A stretch of 64,000 bases of DNA from Anaerosacchariphilus polymeriproducens (lineage in GTDB: Bacteria; Bacillota; Clostridia; Lachnospirales; Lachnospiraceae): NCBI RefSeq assembly GCF_003363435.1, contig NZ_QRCT01000028.1, positions 1-64,000 on the forward strand, given 5' to 3'. Made by a program: the position numbers and the translations under genes. Under the pieces are notes generated by a model that was given only the letters and a program-made list of their open reading frames with translations, made no database searches and was not told where the DNA came from. This document shows, one piece after another, positions 43,861-54,320 of the stretch (its first letter is position 1; every line of letters starts with the position of its first letter).

Positions 43861-43961
43861 TTTATTGTTGTGTTTCGATACTAAAATTTGAAATACAACG
43901 AATAAAAATGATGTGAACCGAGAAAGATAAAGATGAATTTAGGTTACAGAAAGAGGAGAAT

Positions 43962-44768
43962 ATGAAAAAACTAAAATTATTGTTATTGTTGACAGCTATG
44001 GGTGCTGCTCTGGCAAGCGGATGCTCAGCCAAAAAAAGTGTGAAAAACTCTGAGGAATTGTTGACAAAAATGCAAGAAACATCTAAAAATTATAAGTCAG
44101 CAGAGATGGACATTAAAATGTCTATTTCCAGTGAAGGAGGAGAAAAAGCTGCGGGCGCAACAGAATTCTCTATAGATATCGATGGAACTTCTTCTGTTAT
44201 TTTAAAACCTCAGACAGTGAAAATGGAAGGAACCATGAAGATGAAAGCTGCCGGACAGGAGCATGAAACACCACTGAAGGTATATACCGAGAAAGAAGAC
44301 AATGGGAAATATACGACTTATACCTATGATAAGAATGCAGGATGGTATAAGATGACTACTGATATGGCGGAATATGATTATAGTTCAATGATTGATTATA
44401 AAGCATTGAAAGATTTAAGTTCAGATTTTAAAATATCAAAAGATTCAGTAAAAAAAGATAATACGGAATGTTATGAATTAACAGGCAAGTTAACAGGTGA
44501 TACATTGAAATCACTTTATTCTAATTATAAGAGTTTGGGAATTACAGATAATAATCTAGAAGATTACTCTATTGATTTAACTATTCTGATAGACAAAGAT
44601 AATTTCAAAACTAAGTCTATGAATTTAAAATTGGGTACAACAGAGAAATCTGAAATAAAGTTATCATGTAATGTGGATATAAATTTCAAAAGCTACGATA
44701 GTGTGAAAAGTATCGAAGTTCCAGAAGAAGCTAAAAAAGCTCAAGACATGTCATCATTAATTAAATAG
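43962..44768 (+). CDS. DUF6612-type lipoprotein
   Basis: The 268-residue protein has a lipoprotein signal with a lipobox ending in Cys21 (LASGCS), then a beta-rich domain. It has NSEELLTKMQETSKNYKSAE, repeated strand patterns in the centre and VKSIEVPEEAKKA at the end. This matches the LolA/LprG-like DUF6612 lipoproteins common in Lachnospiraceae, probably lipid- or envelope-binding, although no ligand is known. AGAGGAG lies before the ATG. A very strong terminator follows. Confidence 0.75.
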   Translation: MKKLKLLLLLTAMGAALASGCSAKKSVKNSEELLTKMQETSKNYKSAEMDIKMSISSEGGEKAAGATEFSIDIDGTSSVILKPQTVKMEGTMKMKAAGQEHETPLKVYTEKEDNGKYTTYTYDKNAGWYKMTTDMAEYDYSSMIDYKALKDLSSDFKISKDSVKKDNTECYELTGKLTGDTLKSLYSNYKSLGITDNNLEDYSIDLTILIDKDNFKTKSMNLKLGTTEKSEIKLSCNVDINFKSYDSVKSIEVPEEAKKAQDMSSLIK

Positions 44769-44770
44769 AA

Positions 44771-44816
44771 AAAAATCAGGGTATCTGTTAGTTAACAAAA
44801 TACCCTGATTTTTTTT
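44771..44816. terminator. Bidirectional terminator between the lipoprotein and repeat-protein genes
   Basis: AAAAATCAGGGTAT (44771-44784) pairs exactly with ATACCCTGATTTTT (44800-44813), flanked by T on one side and A on the other. Confidence 0.9.
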
Positions 44817-44824
44817 GTGGGAAT

Positions 44825-45694
44825 TTATTCACATGGTAGAACTAGCTGTTTAGCATTTTGGTATTCATTGATCCATGTTGCACTTAACCCGCCTTCTTTG
44901 ACAAGAGCAACACCATTTGTTAATACCCCAATTCTGTTACCGGATAATGCAAGCTGATTGACATCATGGTATTCATCGGTCCATGTTGCGCTTAACCCGC
45001 CTTCTTTAACAAGAGCAACACTATTTGTTAATACTCCAATTCTGTTGCCGGATAAGACAAGTTGATTGACATCATGGTATTCGTCTATCCAAGTTGCACT
45101 TAACCCGCCTTCTTTGACAAAAGCGATACCAGAGCTTGTAAGTACCCCAATTCTATTACTTGATAAGGAAAGTTGAGAGACACCATGGTATTCATCGGTC
45201 CATTCTGCACTCAATCCACCTTCTTTGACAAGAGCGATACCAGAGTCAGTGACAACTCCAATCCTATTTAAGGATAAATCAAGTTGTTTTACATTGTGAT
45301 ATTCATCTACCCAAGATGCATTTAAATCACCTTCCTTAACAAGAGCAACCCCTTCGTTAGTTAGTACTCCAATTCTGTTACCAGACAAGACAAGTTGTTT
45401 TACATTATGATACTCAGTTACCCATGTTGCACTCAACCCGCCTTCTTTGACAAGAGCGATACCAGAGTTTGTAAGAACTCCAATTCTGTTACCGGATAAG
45501 ACAAGTTGTTTCACGTTATGGTACTCATCCGTCCAATTTGCGCTTAACCCGCCCTCTTTAACAAGAGCAATACCATTGCTAGTCAGTACACCGATTCTTT
45601 TATCAGTTGCAGCAAAAACAGATATCAATGACATACTGAATAGGGCAATCATAGTTGCAAGACTAATTAAAATTTTTTGTCCATTCTGTTTCAT
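44825..45694 (-). CDS. Secreted protein of seven ~37-residue repeats (RIGVLT...ALVKEGGL type)
   Basis: The 289-residue protein has a Sec signal peptide (cleavage after VFA at about residue 28), then seven tandem units to the end. Each unit reads roughly RIGVLT-x-GIALVKEGGL-SATW-x-DEYH-x-VKQLVLSGN. Units 1-5 are 37 residues and units 6 and 7 are one residue shorter. Seven repeats of this kind suggest a beta-propeller or related closed repeat fold such as tachylectin or tectonin types, but I cannot prove it. There is no sortase motif, membrane anchor or catalytic motif. It ends PCE. Such proteins may bind glycans. AAGGAGG lies before the ATG. Confidence 0.8.
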   Translation of the reverse strand: MKQNGQKILISLATMIALFSMSLISVFAATDKRIGVLTSNGIALVKEGGLSANWTDEYHNVKQLVLSGNRIGVLTNSGIALVKEGGLSATWVTEYHNVKQLVLSGNRIGVLTNEGVALVKEGDLNASWVDEYHNVKQLDLSLNRIGVVTDSGIALVKEGGLSAEWTDEYHGVSQLSLSSNRIGVLTSSGIAFVKEGGLSATWIDEYHDVNQLVLSGNRIGVLTNSVALVKEGGLSATWTDEYHDVNQLALSGNRIGVLTNGVALVKEGGLSATWINEYQNAKQLVLPCE

Positions 45695-45839
45695 AACGAA
45701 ACCTCCTTAATATTTTTTTGTGTATGGAATCTGAAAATTATAATAATGAAAAAGGATGGAATAATTTGTCAAATAGTGTAAACTTAAAAAAATTTAATAA
45801 TAAAAAAGGGACATTTACGAATCAATGTATGGGATAAAC

Positions 45840-45868
45840 TTGCCCCTTATCTTATGACAAGTTATAAT
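45840..45868 (+). promoter_or_regulatory. Sigma-A promoter of addB
   Basis: TTGCCC (45840-45845) and TATAAT (45863-45868) are 17 bases apart, about 30 bases before the addB start. Confidence 0.6.
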
Positions 45869-45898
45869 AGAATATAGAATAACAAAAGGAGAAAAGAT

Positions 45899-48800
45899 AT
45901 GTCATTACAATTAATTTTAGGAAATTCAGGAGCAGGTAAATCTCATCTTTTATTTCAGGAAATAATAGAAAAAGCGATAGACAATCCTGATATTAATTAT
46001 ATCGTAATTGTACCTGAACAGTTTACAATGGCAACGCAGAAGGAATTGGTTTCTCTGCATCCAAATCATTCAATTATTAATATCGATGTTCTTAGTTTCC
46101 AACGCTTGGCATATCGGATTTTTGAAGAGGTCGGAAGGAAAGAAGGAATTGTTTTAGAGGATACAGGAAAAAATTTGGTACTTCGTAAAATTGCCTTTCA
46201 TAAGCAAGAGCAGCTTCAAATTTTGAAAGGTAATATAAATAAACTTGGATATATTAGTGAAGTAAAATCTATGATTTCTGAATTGTCTCAATATGACATA
46301 TCTCCGGGGAAATTAGAAGAATTGATAAAGGTGGAGAAAGTGAATTTACCTTTCTCTTTAAAGAGCAAACTTAATGATGTTTTAACTTTGTATGAAGGCT
46401 TTCAAGAATTTATCGAGGGTAAATATATTACAGCAGAAGAAATTTTAGAGGTATTAAGTCAGGTGATTGGAGAGTCGGACATTGTTAAGAATTCAGTAAT
46501 TGCGTTAGATGGATTTACCGGTTTTACTCCGATTCAAAACAAACTTATTGAAAGGTTTCTTTCGTTAGCTAAGATGCTGTTGGTCACGATTACTATAGAT
46601 GCCAGAGAGAATCCTTATTTTCAGGATGAAGATTTTAGGTTGTTTCATCTTAGTAAACGAACTATCTTTGAATTAAAAGAAATGGCGAAGTCAACTGGTG
46701 TAGAACAAAAGAAAGATATTATACTTGGAAAAGATACGATACATCGCTTTATAAAAGCACCTGCATTGGCATGGCTGGAACAAAATTTATTTCGATATGA
46801 AAAAAATACATATTTAAATGAACAAGATGAAATCAGTATCCATATTACACAGAATCCACAAGAAGAAGTTCGTTTTATTGGGAAAGAGATTAAGCGTTTG
46901 GTCCGAGAAGAGGGATATCGTTATAAAGATATTGCAGTTGTTACAGGAGATATTGGACTGTTCAGTAATTATGTAGAAACCATTTTTCAACAATACGAGA
47001 TTCCTTGTTTCTTAGACTATAAAAAGAGTGTACTTTTTAATCCATTTATTGAATATATTCGTTCGGCGCTTCAAGTGTTGGAACAAAATTTTTCATATGA
47101 AAGTATCTTCCGTTATTTGAAGAGCGACTTGGCAGAAGTGAAAATGGAAGAAATTGATAGGTTGGAAAATTATATTTTGGCAACCGGAATAAGAGGGCAG
47201 AAAGCATGGAATCGTAAGTGGGTCCGGCTTATTAGGGGATATACAGAAACTGAACTAGCGAAACTGAATCAAATTAGAGAGATAATAAATAATCAATTTC
47301 AAGTATTAGTCGAAACATTTCAGAAAAAAAGTGTCACTGTTCAAGAGCAGACGGTTGCATTATATCATTTTATTCTTGAAAGAGAAATACAAAAGCAGTT
47401 AAAGGAAAAGGAAGAATTCTTCAAAATTCAAGGTGACAATGCAAGGGCGAAAGAATATGGACAGATTTACAAGGCTGTTATGGAACTTTTAGAAAAACTA
47501 GTGGAGCTTTTAGGAGAGGAGCAGGTATCACTAAAAGAATTTCAGGAAATATTAGATGCAGGTTTTGCAGAGGTTAAAATTGGAATTATTCCGCCGGGTT
47601 ATGACAGGGTTATGATTGGGGATATCGAGAGGACGAGACTGAATCATATTCGGGTATTGTTTTTTATAGGTGTCAATGATGGGATTATTCCGGGCTCTAA
47701 TCAGGGAGGAGGGATCATCTCTCAACTTGAGCGGGAGCATCTGGCTCAGAATAAGGTACGCTTGGCACCAACAGCCAGAGAAAGGGTCTATACCCAAAGG
47801 TTTTATCTTTATATGAATATGACAAAACCGGAAGAAAAATTATATCTGACTTGCAGTAAATTAAATGGAGAAGGCAAAAGTGTACGAAAGTCTTATTTAA
47901 TTGGAACTTTATTAAAAATGTTCCCTAATATGATGGTTCAGGAAGAAGAAAAAAAGAAATCTGTTTTAGAAGAAATTGTAACACCCAGAAGTAGTATTGA
48001 TTTCTTGATACAATCTCTTCGGGAATTTAAGGAATACAAAACAGGGGAAGAGAGTTTGACTCTATTTGCATGGTATCAACAGCAGCCGGAATGGAAAGAT
48101 AAGATGCAGCAGCTCTTAGAAGCAGTTTTTTATCAAAGAAAAGAAGATAAAATTAGTCAATCTGTAGCTGCTGAATTATATGGAAGAGTACTGGAAAGCA
48201 GCGTAACAAGGCTAGAACAATATGCATCTTGTGCATTCTCACATTTTTTGACATATGGATTACGGCTTAAAGAACGATTGGAGTATCAATTTGCAGCAGT
48301 AGATATGGGGAATATTTTCCATGAATCTTTAGAAATTTATTCGAAAAAAATAGTGAAAGGTCCCTATACCTGGTTTGATATTCCTAAAGAGGAACAATTA
48401 AACTATATTAATGATAGTGTAGACGAAGCAGTATTGGCAAATGAATCCAATATTCTTTTTAGTAACGCCCGAAATGAGTATACGATTACAAGAATCAAAC
48501 GTATTTTGGAACGTAGCGTTTGGGCTTTGGGAGAGCAGATAAAGCATGGCAGTTTTCAACCCAGTAATTATGAAATTTCATTTTCAAGTGTTGAGAATCT
48601 AAAATCATTAAATATCTCATTGACAGAACAGGAAAAAATAAGATTAAGAGGGCGGATTGATCGGATGGATACTTATGAGGATGAGGATCATGTCTATGTA
48701 AAAGTTATTGATTACAAATCCGGAAACACAAAGTTTGATTTATTAGCTTTATATTATGGACTGCAGCTGCAATTAGTACTATATCTGAATGCTGCCGTTG

Positions 48801-49312
48801 AACTAAAACAGAAAGAAAATCCCCAAAAAGAAGTATTGCCTGCAGGAATTTTTTATTATAATTTAAAGGATCCAATTTTAGAGAAAGAAGGAGTGCAGGA
48901 GGAAGAAAAAATTAATCAAAGGATTTTAGAAGAACTATGTGTGAATGGATTGGTCAATGATGACTCTGAAGTGATTGAGCATCTGGATCATCATTTTTTT
49001 GATAAATCATCGGTTATTCCGGTAAAAAAGAATAAAGATGGTAGTTTGAGCAAAATGTCAAAGATAGCTTCCAGACAACAATTTCAAATATTATCGGATT
49101 ATGTGGATAAAAAAATTAAAGAGCTGGGGCAAGAAATATTACAGGGTAATGCGGCTTGTAATCCTTATCAGATAAAACAAAAAGATAGTTGTACCTATTG
49201 CAATTATAGCGCAATTTGTGGACAAGACACAAAGATGGTGAATGAGCATTTAAGAAGACTGAAAGAGTTAACGGTGGAAGAAATCTGGAAGAAAATGAAG
49301 GAGGGGGTGTAA
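45899..49312 (+). CDS. addB: ATP-dependent nuclease subunit AddB
   Basis: AddB is one of two subunits of the AddAB helicase-nuclease that resects double-strand breaks and recognises Chi. The 1137-residue protein begins with the Walker-like LILGNSGAGKSHL (about 5-17). The C-terminal nuclease domain carries VIDYKSGNTKF. The iron-sulfur cysteines are split: one in YASCAFSHF and three in the C-terminal CTYCNYSAICG. This is the AddB-type iron staple. AAAGGAG lies before the ATG. addA follows after 2 bases. Confidence 0.95.
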   Translation: MSLQLILGNSGAGKSHLLFQEIIEKAIDNPDINYIVIVPEQFTMATQKELVSLHPNHSIINIDVLSFQRLAYRIFEEVGRKEGIVLEDTGKNLVLRKIAFHKQEQLQILKGNINKLGYISEVKSMISELSQYDISPGKLEELIKVEKVNLPFSLKSKLNDVLTLYEGFQEFIEGKYITAEEILEVLSQVIGESDIVKNSVIALDGFTGFTPIQNKLIERFLSLAKMLLVTITIDARENPYFQDEDFRLFHLSKRTIFELKEMAKSTGVEQKKDIILGKDTIHRFIKAPALAWLEQNLFRYEKNTYLNEQDEISIHITQNPQEEVRFIGKEIKRLVREEGYRYKDIAVVTGDIGLFSNYVETIFQQYEIPCFLDYKKSVLFNPFIEYIRSALQVLEQNFSYESIFRYLKSDLAEVKMEEIDRLENYILATGIRGQKAWNRKWVRLIRGYTETELAKLNQIREIINNQFQVLVETFQKKSVTVQEQTVALYHFILEREIQKQLKEKEEFFKIQGDNARAKEYGQIYKAVMELLEKLVELLGEEQVSLKEFQEILDAGFAEVKIGIIPPGYDRVMIGDIERTRLNHIRVLFFIGVNDGIIPGSNQGGGIISQLEREHLAQNKVRLAPTARERVYTQRFYLYMNMTKPEEKLYLTCSKLNGEGKSVRKSYLIGTLLKMFPNMMVQEEEKKKSVLEEIVTPRSSIDFLIQSLREFKEYKTGEESLTLFAWYQQQPEWKDKMQQLLEAVFYQRKEDKISQSVAAELYGRVLESSVTRLEQYASCAFSHFLTYGLRLKERLEYQFAAVDMGNIFHESLEIYSKKIVKGPYTWFDIPKEEQLNYINDSVDEAVLANESNILFSNARNEYTITRIKRILERSVWALGEQIKHGSFQPSNYEISFSSVENLKSLNISLTEQEKIRLRGRIDRMDTYEDEDHVYVKVIDYKSGNTKFDLLALYYGLQLQLVLYLNAAVELKQKENPQKEVLPAGIFYYNLKDPILEKEGVQEEEKINQRILEELCVNGLVNDDSEVIEHLDHHFFDKSSVIPVKKNKDGSLSKMSKIASRQQFQILSDYVDKKIKELGQEILQGNAACNPYQIKQKDSCTYCNYSAICGQDTKMVNEHLRRLKELTVEEIWKKMKEGV

Positions 49313-49314
49313 TC

Positions 49315-52300
49315 ATGGCAGTATCGTGGACAAAAGAACAAGAAAAAGTTATAAGCTTAAGAGACCGGAATATTTTAGTATCGGCGGCAGCAGGATCAGG
49401 AAAAACAGCTGTTTTAGTTGAACGGATTATTTCCATGATTACTAGTGCCGAAAATCCAATTGATATTGATCGGCTGTTGATTGTAACTTTTACAAATGCA
49501 GCAGCAGCGGAAATGAAAGAACGTATAGGAAAAGCGATAGAAAAGAAGCTTGAAGCGGAACCGGATAATGCCCATTGCCAAAGGCAGTTGACCTTAATTC
49601 ATAATGCACAGATTACGACAATACATAGTTTCTGCTTATTTGTGATTCGAAACCATTTTCATAAAATAGATTTGTCTCCTGATTTTCGAATGGGAGATGA
49701 AGGTGAATTAAAACTTATTAAATCGGATGTTTTAGATTCATTACTAGAGGATTCCTATTTAGAGAAAAGGGAAGAGTTCTTAAATTTTATTGAAGCTTAT
49801 GGCGGTGAAAAAAGCGATGCGGGAATTAAGGACTTGATTCTTCAGCTTTTTGAATTTTCTGTTAGTTATCCTTGGCCACTTGAATGGTTGGAAAGCTGTA
49901 AGAAAGAATATCAAACTGAGACCTTTGAACAAATGGAAGAAAGTCCATGGATGAATCACATGCTGGATCATGTAAGAAGAGAATGCGAATCAATGAAGCA
50001 ATTATTGATGGAAGCATTGGACATTATTACAGATGATGATGGGCCATACATGTATAAAGAGGCTCTAAGTGGGGATTTGGAGCAATTAGAAAGTGTATTA
50101 GAAAGTAATACTTATGAGGAATATGATAGAAGGATTAAAAATATTAGTTTTCTACGATTATCTACCAAAAAAGATGATTCAGTCGATGAACTGAAAAAAC
50201 AAATGGTAAAAGATTTAAGAGATCAATTCAAAAATCTGCTAAAAAATTTAAGAAGCCAATATTTTTTCCAGAGTCCAGAAGAAATTTTGAAAGATATGCA
50301 GGGAAGCAGAGCGGCTGTGGAGGAACTCGTATATCTTACTATTACATTTTCTAAAAGGTTTGCAGTTGTTAAAGAAGAAAAAAATTTATTGGATTTTAAT
50401 GATTTAGAGCACTTTGCATTAAATATACTGATTGATAAAAATACAAAAAAACCTACAGAAATTGCAACAGAATTTTCAGAATATTTTCATGAAATCCTGA
50501 TTGACGAATATCAGGATAGTAATTATGTTCAAGAATTGTTGTTGTCGACTATAACAAAGGAATCGTTAGGGAAAAAGAATTTATTTATGGTTGGGGATGT
50601 GAAACAGAGCATCTATCGTTTTCGTCTGGCAAGACCGGAGTTGTTTTTGAGTAAGTTCAATCGTTATTCATTCGAGGAAAGTTTAGAACAAAGAATTGAT
50701 TTAGATAAAAATTTTCGAAGTCGTTCTCAAGTGTTAGAAGGCATTAATTTTATTTTTTATCAGATCATGTCAAAGGCGGTTGGTAATATAGACTATAATG
50801 AAAGAACAGCTTTGTATCCGGGTTCAGAATTCCCACCAAATAGCGAAAAAGAAGCAAATGATACGCAGGTTATTCTTGTAGGTTTATCCAAAGAAGACGA
50901 AAAAGAAATAAAAGAGGAAGGCATTACGTTAAAAGAAATAGAAGCAAGAGCAATTGCGGCTAAGATTAGGGAATTGGTCCATCCAATTACCGGAATGGAT
51001 ATATTGGAGGAATCGGGAAATTCGTTTAGAAAAGCCAGGTACCATGATATCGTCATTTTACTTAGGACGATTTCCGGCTGGGCAGATACGTTTGTAGAGG
51101 TTCTTGCAAGAGAGGGTATTCCAGCTCATACTACTTCTGGGACAGGTTACTTTTCTGCATTGGAAATACAGGTTATTTTAAATCTATTAAAAATAATTGA
51201 TAATCCAAGACAGGAAATTCCTATGACTGCGGTATTATCTTCACCTATTGTTGGATTAAATGCCCAAGAATTAGCACAAATAAAAATTGCTTATAGAGAA
51301 GAACCTATATATGAAGCATTTTTTCGCATATGCGAAGAAGATGGTGAGTTGAAAGAAAGACTTTATCCTTTCTATGAAATGTTAAAGGAGTTCCGCACGA
51401 TGCTTTCCTATACTCCAATTCATGATCTTTTGTGCTATATATTAGAAAAGACCGGTTATAAAGATTTCGTCAGTGCAATGCCGGGTGGTCAGCAAAGAAA
51501 AGCCAATGTTGAGATGCTGATTGAGAAAGCAATTGCTTTTGAAAATACCAGTTATAAAGGGTTATTTCATTTCGTACGTTATATAGAACAGCTTCAAAAG
51601 TATGATGTTGACTTTGGAGAAGCAAGCATTTTAGACGAAAATGAAGATACTGTACGAATCATGAGCATTCATAAAAGTAAAGGTTTGGAATTTCCTATTG
51701 TTTTTGCAGCTGGGATGGGAAAAAGATTTAATGAACAAGATGCAAAAAAGAAGGTGATTTTACATCCTGACTTGGGTATTGGAATCGATTATATTGATAC
51801 CGTGCTTAGGATAAAAAGTCCAACACTTTTAAAGAAAGTGCTGGCACGTCAGACCGTATTGGAGAATTTGGGAGAGGAATTGAGGATTCTTTATGTAGCA
51901 TTAACCAGAGCAAAAGAGAAACTGATACTTACCGGAGGCGTTTCAGATTATGAGAATTTAATCAGAACAGCTTATTTCCATACGAAACAAAAAGAGATTT
52001 CGTTATCATTCTCTGTCATTTCAAAGGCAAAATGTTATTTTGATTGGATTGTTCCGGCGTTAATCCGTCACAGGGGATTCAAACAAATTTTAAGTGATTT
52101 GGAATATGAAATTCCAGTGGAACATCCATTGTTTCATTATCCCTGTGAATTTCAAGTTAAAATAGTAAATTTAGAGGAAGTTTTCCGTGAAGAGATCTCA
52201 CTTCAATTGGAAACAAAGGCATCAAAAGAAATGTTTTTGGAAAAAATACAATTTCCTGACACAAATATATTAGAACAGGTAAAAAGCAGACTGCATTATT

Positions 52301-53016
52301 GTTATCCTTATGATAAAGAAACGGAAATTCAGTCTAAAATATCGGTTTCAGAATTAAAGAAAAGATATCAGGAAGATGAAGTAATGGATCAGGTACAAAA
52401 GTTAGAAACTTTATTGTTAGACGAACAGTGGGAAGAAGAATTTGTTGTAGGTTCTGAATTAGAACCGATTATTCCAAAGTTTATGAAGAGAGAAGAAACA
52501 ATATCAGGAGCTGCAAGAGGTACCGCTTATCATAAAGTAATGGAAAGCCTAAATTTCTCTGATATATCTGATCTTAATAGTATAAAAAAACAAATGGAAC
52601 AATTACTATCATTAGGCAAAATTGATCAAGAAACTATCGGGATGGTTAATCCATTTCGTGTATATGAATTTTTTCAATCTAATTTAGGGAAACGAATGCA
52701 GTCTGCAGATAAACGGGGGAAGCTGAGAAAAGAACAGCCTTTTGTTATGGGATTGAAAGCTTGTGAAATTTATCCGGGAATCGATAGTGATGAGTTGATT
52801 TTAGTTCAGGGAATTATTGATGCATATTTTGAAGAAGACGGTAAACTAATATTGATGGATTATAAAACCGATTATGTAACAAAAAAAGAGGAATTGATTC
52901 AAAAATATAAAATACAAATTGACCTATATAAAAAGGCGTTGAATCGAGCAGATAAAAAACAAGTGGAGGAGAGTATTATTTATTCTTTCGCTCTACAGGA
53001 GGAAATATCTTTATGA
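49315..53016 (+). CDS. addA: ATP-dependent helicase/nuclease subunit AddA
   Basis: AddA is the UvrD-like helicase and nuclease partner of AddB. The 1233-residue protein has Walker A AAAGSGKT (about 25-32), the motif II block LIDEYQDSN, motif III GDVKQSIYRFR and motif V/VI blocks MSIHKSKGLEFP and YVALTRAKEKL. The RecB-type nuclease motif is at the end (VQGIIDAYFEED and LMDYKTD). GGAGGGGG lies before the ATG. Its stop overlaps the maf start by ATGA. Confidence 0.96.
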   Translation: MAVSWTKEQEKVISLRDRNILVSAAAGSGKTAVLVERIISMITSAENPIDIDRLLIVTFTNAAAAEMKERIGKAIEKKLEAEPDNAHCQRQLTLIHNAQITTIHSFCLFVIRNHFHKIDLSPDFRMGDEGELKLIKSDVLDSLLEDSYLEKREEFLNFIEAYGGEKSDAGIKDLILQLFEFSVSYPWPLEWLESCKKEYQTETFEQMEESPWMNHMLDHVRRECESMKQLLMEALDIITDDDGPYMYKEALSGDLEQLESVLESNTYEEYDRRIKNISFLRLSTKKDDSVDELKKQMVKDLRDQFKNLLKNLRSQYFFQSPEEILKDMQGSRAAVEELVYLTITFSKRFAVVKEEKNLLDFNDLEHFALNILIDKNTKKPTEIATEFSEYFHEILIDEYQDSNYVQELLLSTITKESLGKKNLFMVGDVKQSIYRFRLARPELFLSKFNRYSFEESLEQRIDLDKNFRSRSQVLEGINFIFYQIMSKAVGNIDYNERTALYPGSEFPPNSEKEANDTQVILVGLSKEDEKEIKEEGITLKEIEARAIAAKIRELVHPITGMDILEESGNSFRKARYHDIVILLRTISGWADTFVEVLAREGIPAHTTSGTGYFSALEIQVILNLLKIIDNPRQEIPMTAVLSSPIVGLNAQELAQIKIAYREEPIYEAFFRICEEDGELKERLYPFYEMLKEFRTMLSYTPIHDLLCYILEKTGYKDFVSAMPGGQQRKANVEMLIEKAIAFENTSYKGLFHFVRYIEQLQKYDVDFGEASILDENEDTVRIMSIHKSKGLEFPIVFAAGMGKRFNEQDAKKKVILHPDLGIGIDYIDTVLRIKSPTLLKKVLARQTVLENLGEELRILYVALTRAKEKLILTGGVSDYENLIRTAYFHTKQKEISLSFSVISKAKCYFDWIVPALIRHRGFKQILSDLEYEIPVEHPLFHYPCEFQVKIVNLEEVFREEISLQLETKASKEMFLEKIQFPDTNILEQVKSRLHYCYPYDKETEIQSKISVSELKKRYQEDEVMDQVQKLETLLLDEQWEEEFVVGSELEPIIPKFMKREETISGAARGTAYHKVMESLNFSDISDLNSIKKQMEQLLSLGKIDQETIGMVNPFRVYEFFQSNLGKRMQSADKRGKLRKEQPFVMGLKACEIYPGIDSDELILVQGIIDAYFEEDGKLILMDYKTDYVTKKEELIQKYKIQIDLYKKALNRADKKQVEESIIYSFALQEEISL

Positions 53017-53600
53017 GAATAATTTTAGCTTCAGCTTCACCGAGAAGAAAAGAACTTTTAGAACAAATAAATATGAAATTCGAGATTATGGTAAGCAATG
53101 TAGATGAAGTGATTACACAGTCAGAGCCTTCTAAAGCAGTACAGGAACTTGCATGCCAAAAAGCAGAAGACGTGGCAAAGTCATTAGAAGAAAAAGTGCT
53201 TGTAATTGGTGCTGATACCATTGTAGTTCATCAAGGTGTGATCATGGGAAAACCAAGAGATAAAGAAGATGCTTTTGAAATGTTGAATCAATTGCAGGGC
53301 AAGTCGCATACTGTTTATACAGGAGTTTCAGTTTGGGAGAACAAGAAGGGTTCCTGGGAACATTTTGAATTTTTTGAAGGGACGGAAGTTTCGTTTTATC
53401 CCATGAAAAACCAAGAAATCGAATATTATATACAAACAAACGAACCAATGGACAAGGCTGGGGCCTATGGAATTCAAGGTGCGGGAGCCGCATATATCAA
53501 AAAAATAGAAGGTGATTATAATGCGGTTGTCGGGCTTCCAATAGGAAGGTTATATCAGGAATTCATAAATAGGGGGATTGCTATTTTTGAAGATTCATAA
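53013..53600 (+). CDS. maf: Maf family nucleotide pyrophosphatase
   Basis: The 195-residue Maf protein has the signature LASASPRRKELLEQ at about 5-18, the catalytic Asp region VIGADTIVVHQG and GKPRDKEDAFEML. Maf proteins hydrolyse dTTP, UTP and modified nucleotides and are linked to septum formation. The start overlaps the addA stop codon by ATGA, and AGGAGGA lies upstream inside addA. A HAD phosphatase follows after 36 bases. Confidence 0.94.
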   Translation: MRIILASASPRRKELLEQINMKFEIMVSNVDEVITQSEPSKAVQELACQKAEDVAKSLEEKVLVIGADTIVVHQGVIMGKPRDKEDAFEMLNQLQGKSHTVYTGVSVWENKKGSWEHFEFFEGTEVSFYPMKNQEIEYYIQTNEPMDKAGAYGIQGAGAAYIKKIEGDYNAVVGLPIGRLYQEFINRGIAIFEDS

Positions 53601-53636
53601 TATGATATGTAAGATAAGGGAGAAAAAGGACGAAAG

Positions 53637-54320
53637 ATGTATAAAGCATATATTTTTGATTTGGATGGAACTTTAGCAGATACAATTAAATCAATTGCGT
53701 ATACGGCCAATAGAACGTTAGAATATTTCGGTTATCAACCACATAAGGAATCGGACTATAATTACTTTGTCGGAGATGGTGCACCAGTCTTGATAGAACG
53801 CGCCTTAAAGGCGGCAGGCGATACGGATTGTAAAGATTATGAAAAAGTACTGAAAAAATTCAGAGAATTTTTCCGTAAAGATTCGTTATACCAAGTGAAG
53901 GCGTATTCGGGAATTCCTGAGGCTTTAGAGGTAATTAAAAATCGGGGTTATAAAATTGCAGTATTATCTAATAAACCGCATGATAATACAATAGATGTAG
54001 TTAAATTTCTATTTGGGAATGATTACTTCGATTATGTAAAAGGACATACACAAGATGTTCCGAAAAAACCAAATCCTCAAGGAGCACTGCTTATTGCCGA
54101 GGAGCTTGGAATCAAACCAGAAGAATGTATCTATGTAGGAGATACGAATACAGATATGCAGACGGGAAATAGTGCTCAAATGTATACAGTTGGAGTATTA
54201 TGGGGATTCCGTGACAGGAAGGAATTGGAAGATAATTTTGCGAAGTGTATCATTACTGAACCAGAGGAACTATTAACATTACAGATATTAGATAAAAATG
54301 AGTCAGAGGGAGAGAAATGA
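53637..54320 (+). CDS. HAD family hydrolase, phosphoglycolate phosphatase-like
   Basis: The 227-residue HAD subfamily IA enzyme has the catalytic FDLDGTLADT with Asp8 and Asp10, VLSNKPH (motif II), KPNPQGAL (motif III Lys) and VGDTNTDMQTG (motif IV). The cap domain at about 16-90 is helical. It resembles Gph-type phosphatases, but the true substrate is uncertain. Its last bases overlap the next gene by ATGA, linking two phosphatases in one unit. Confidence 0.9.
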   Translation: MYKAYIFDLDGTLADTIKSIAYTANRTLEYFGYQPHKESDYNYFVGDGAPVLIERALKAAGDTDCKDYEKVLKKFREFFRKDSLYQVKAYSGIPEALEVIKNRGYKIAVLSNKPHDNTIDVVKFLFGNDYFDYVKGHTQDVPKKPNPQGALLIAEELGIKPEECIYVGDTNTDMQTGNSAQMYTVGVLWGFRDRKELEDNFAKCIITEPEELLTLQILDKNESEGEK

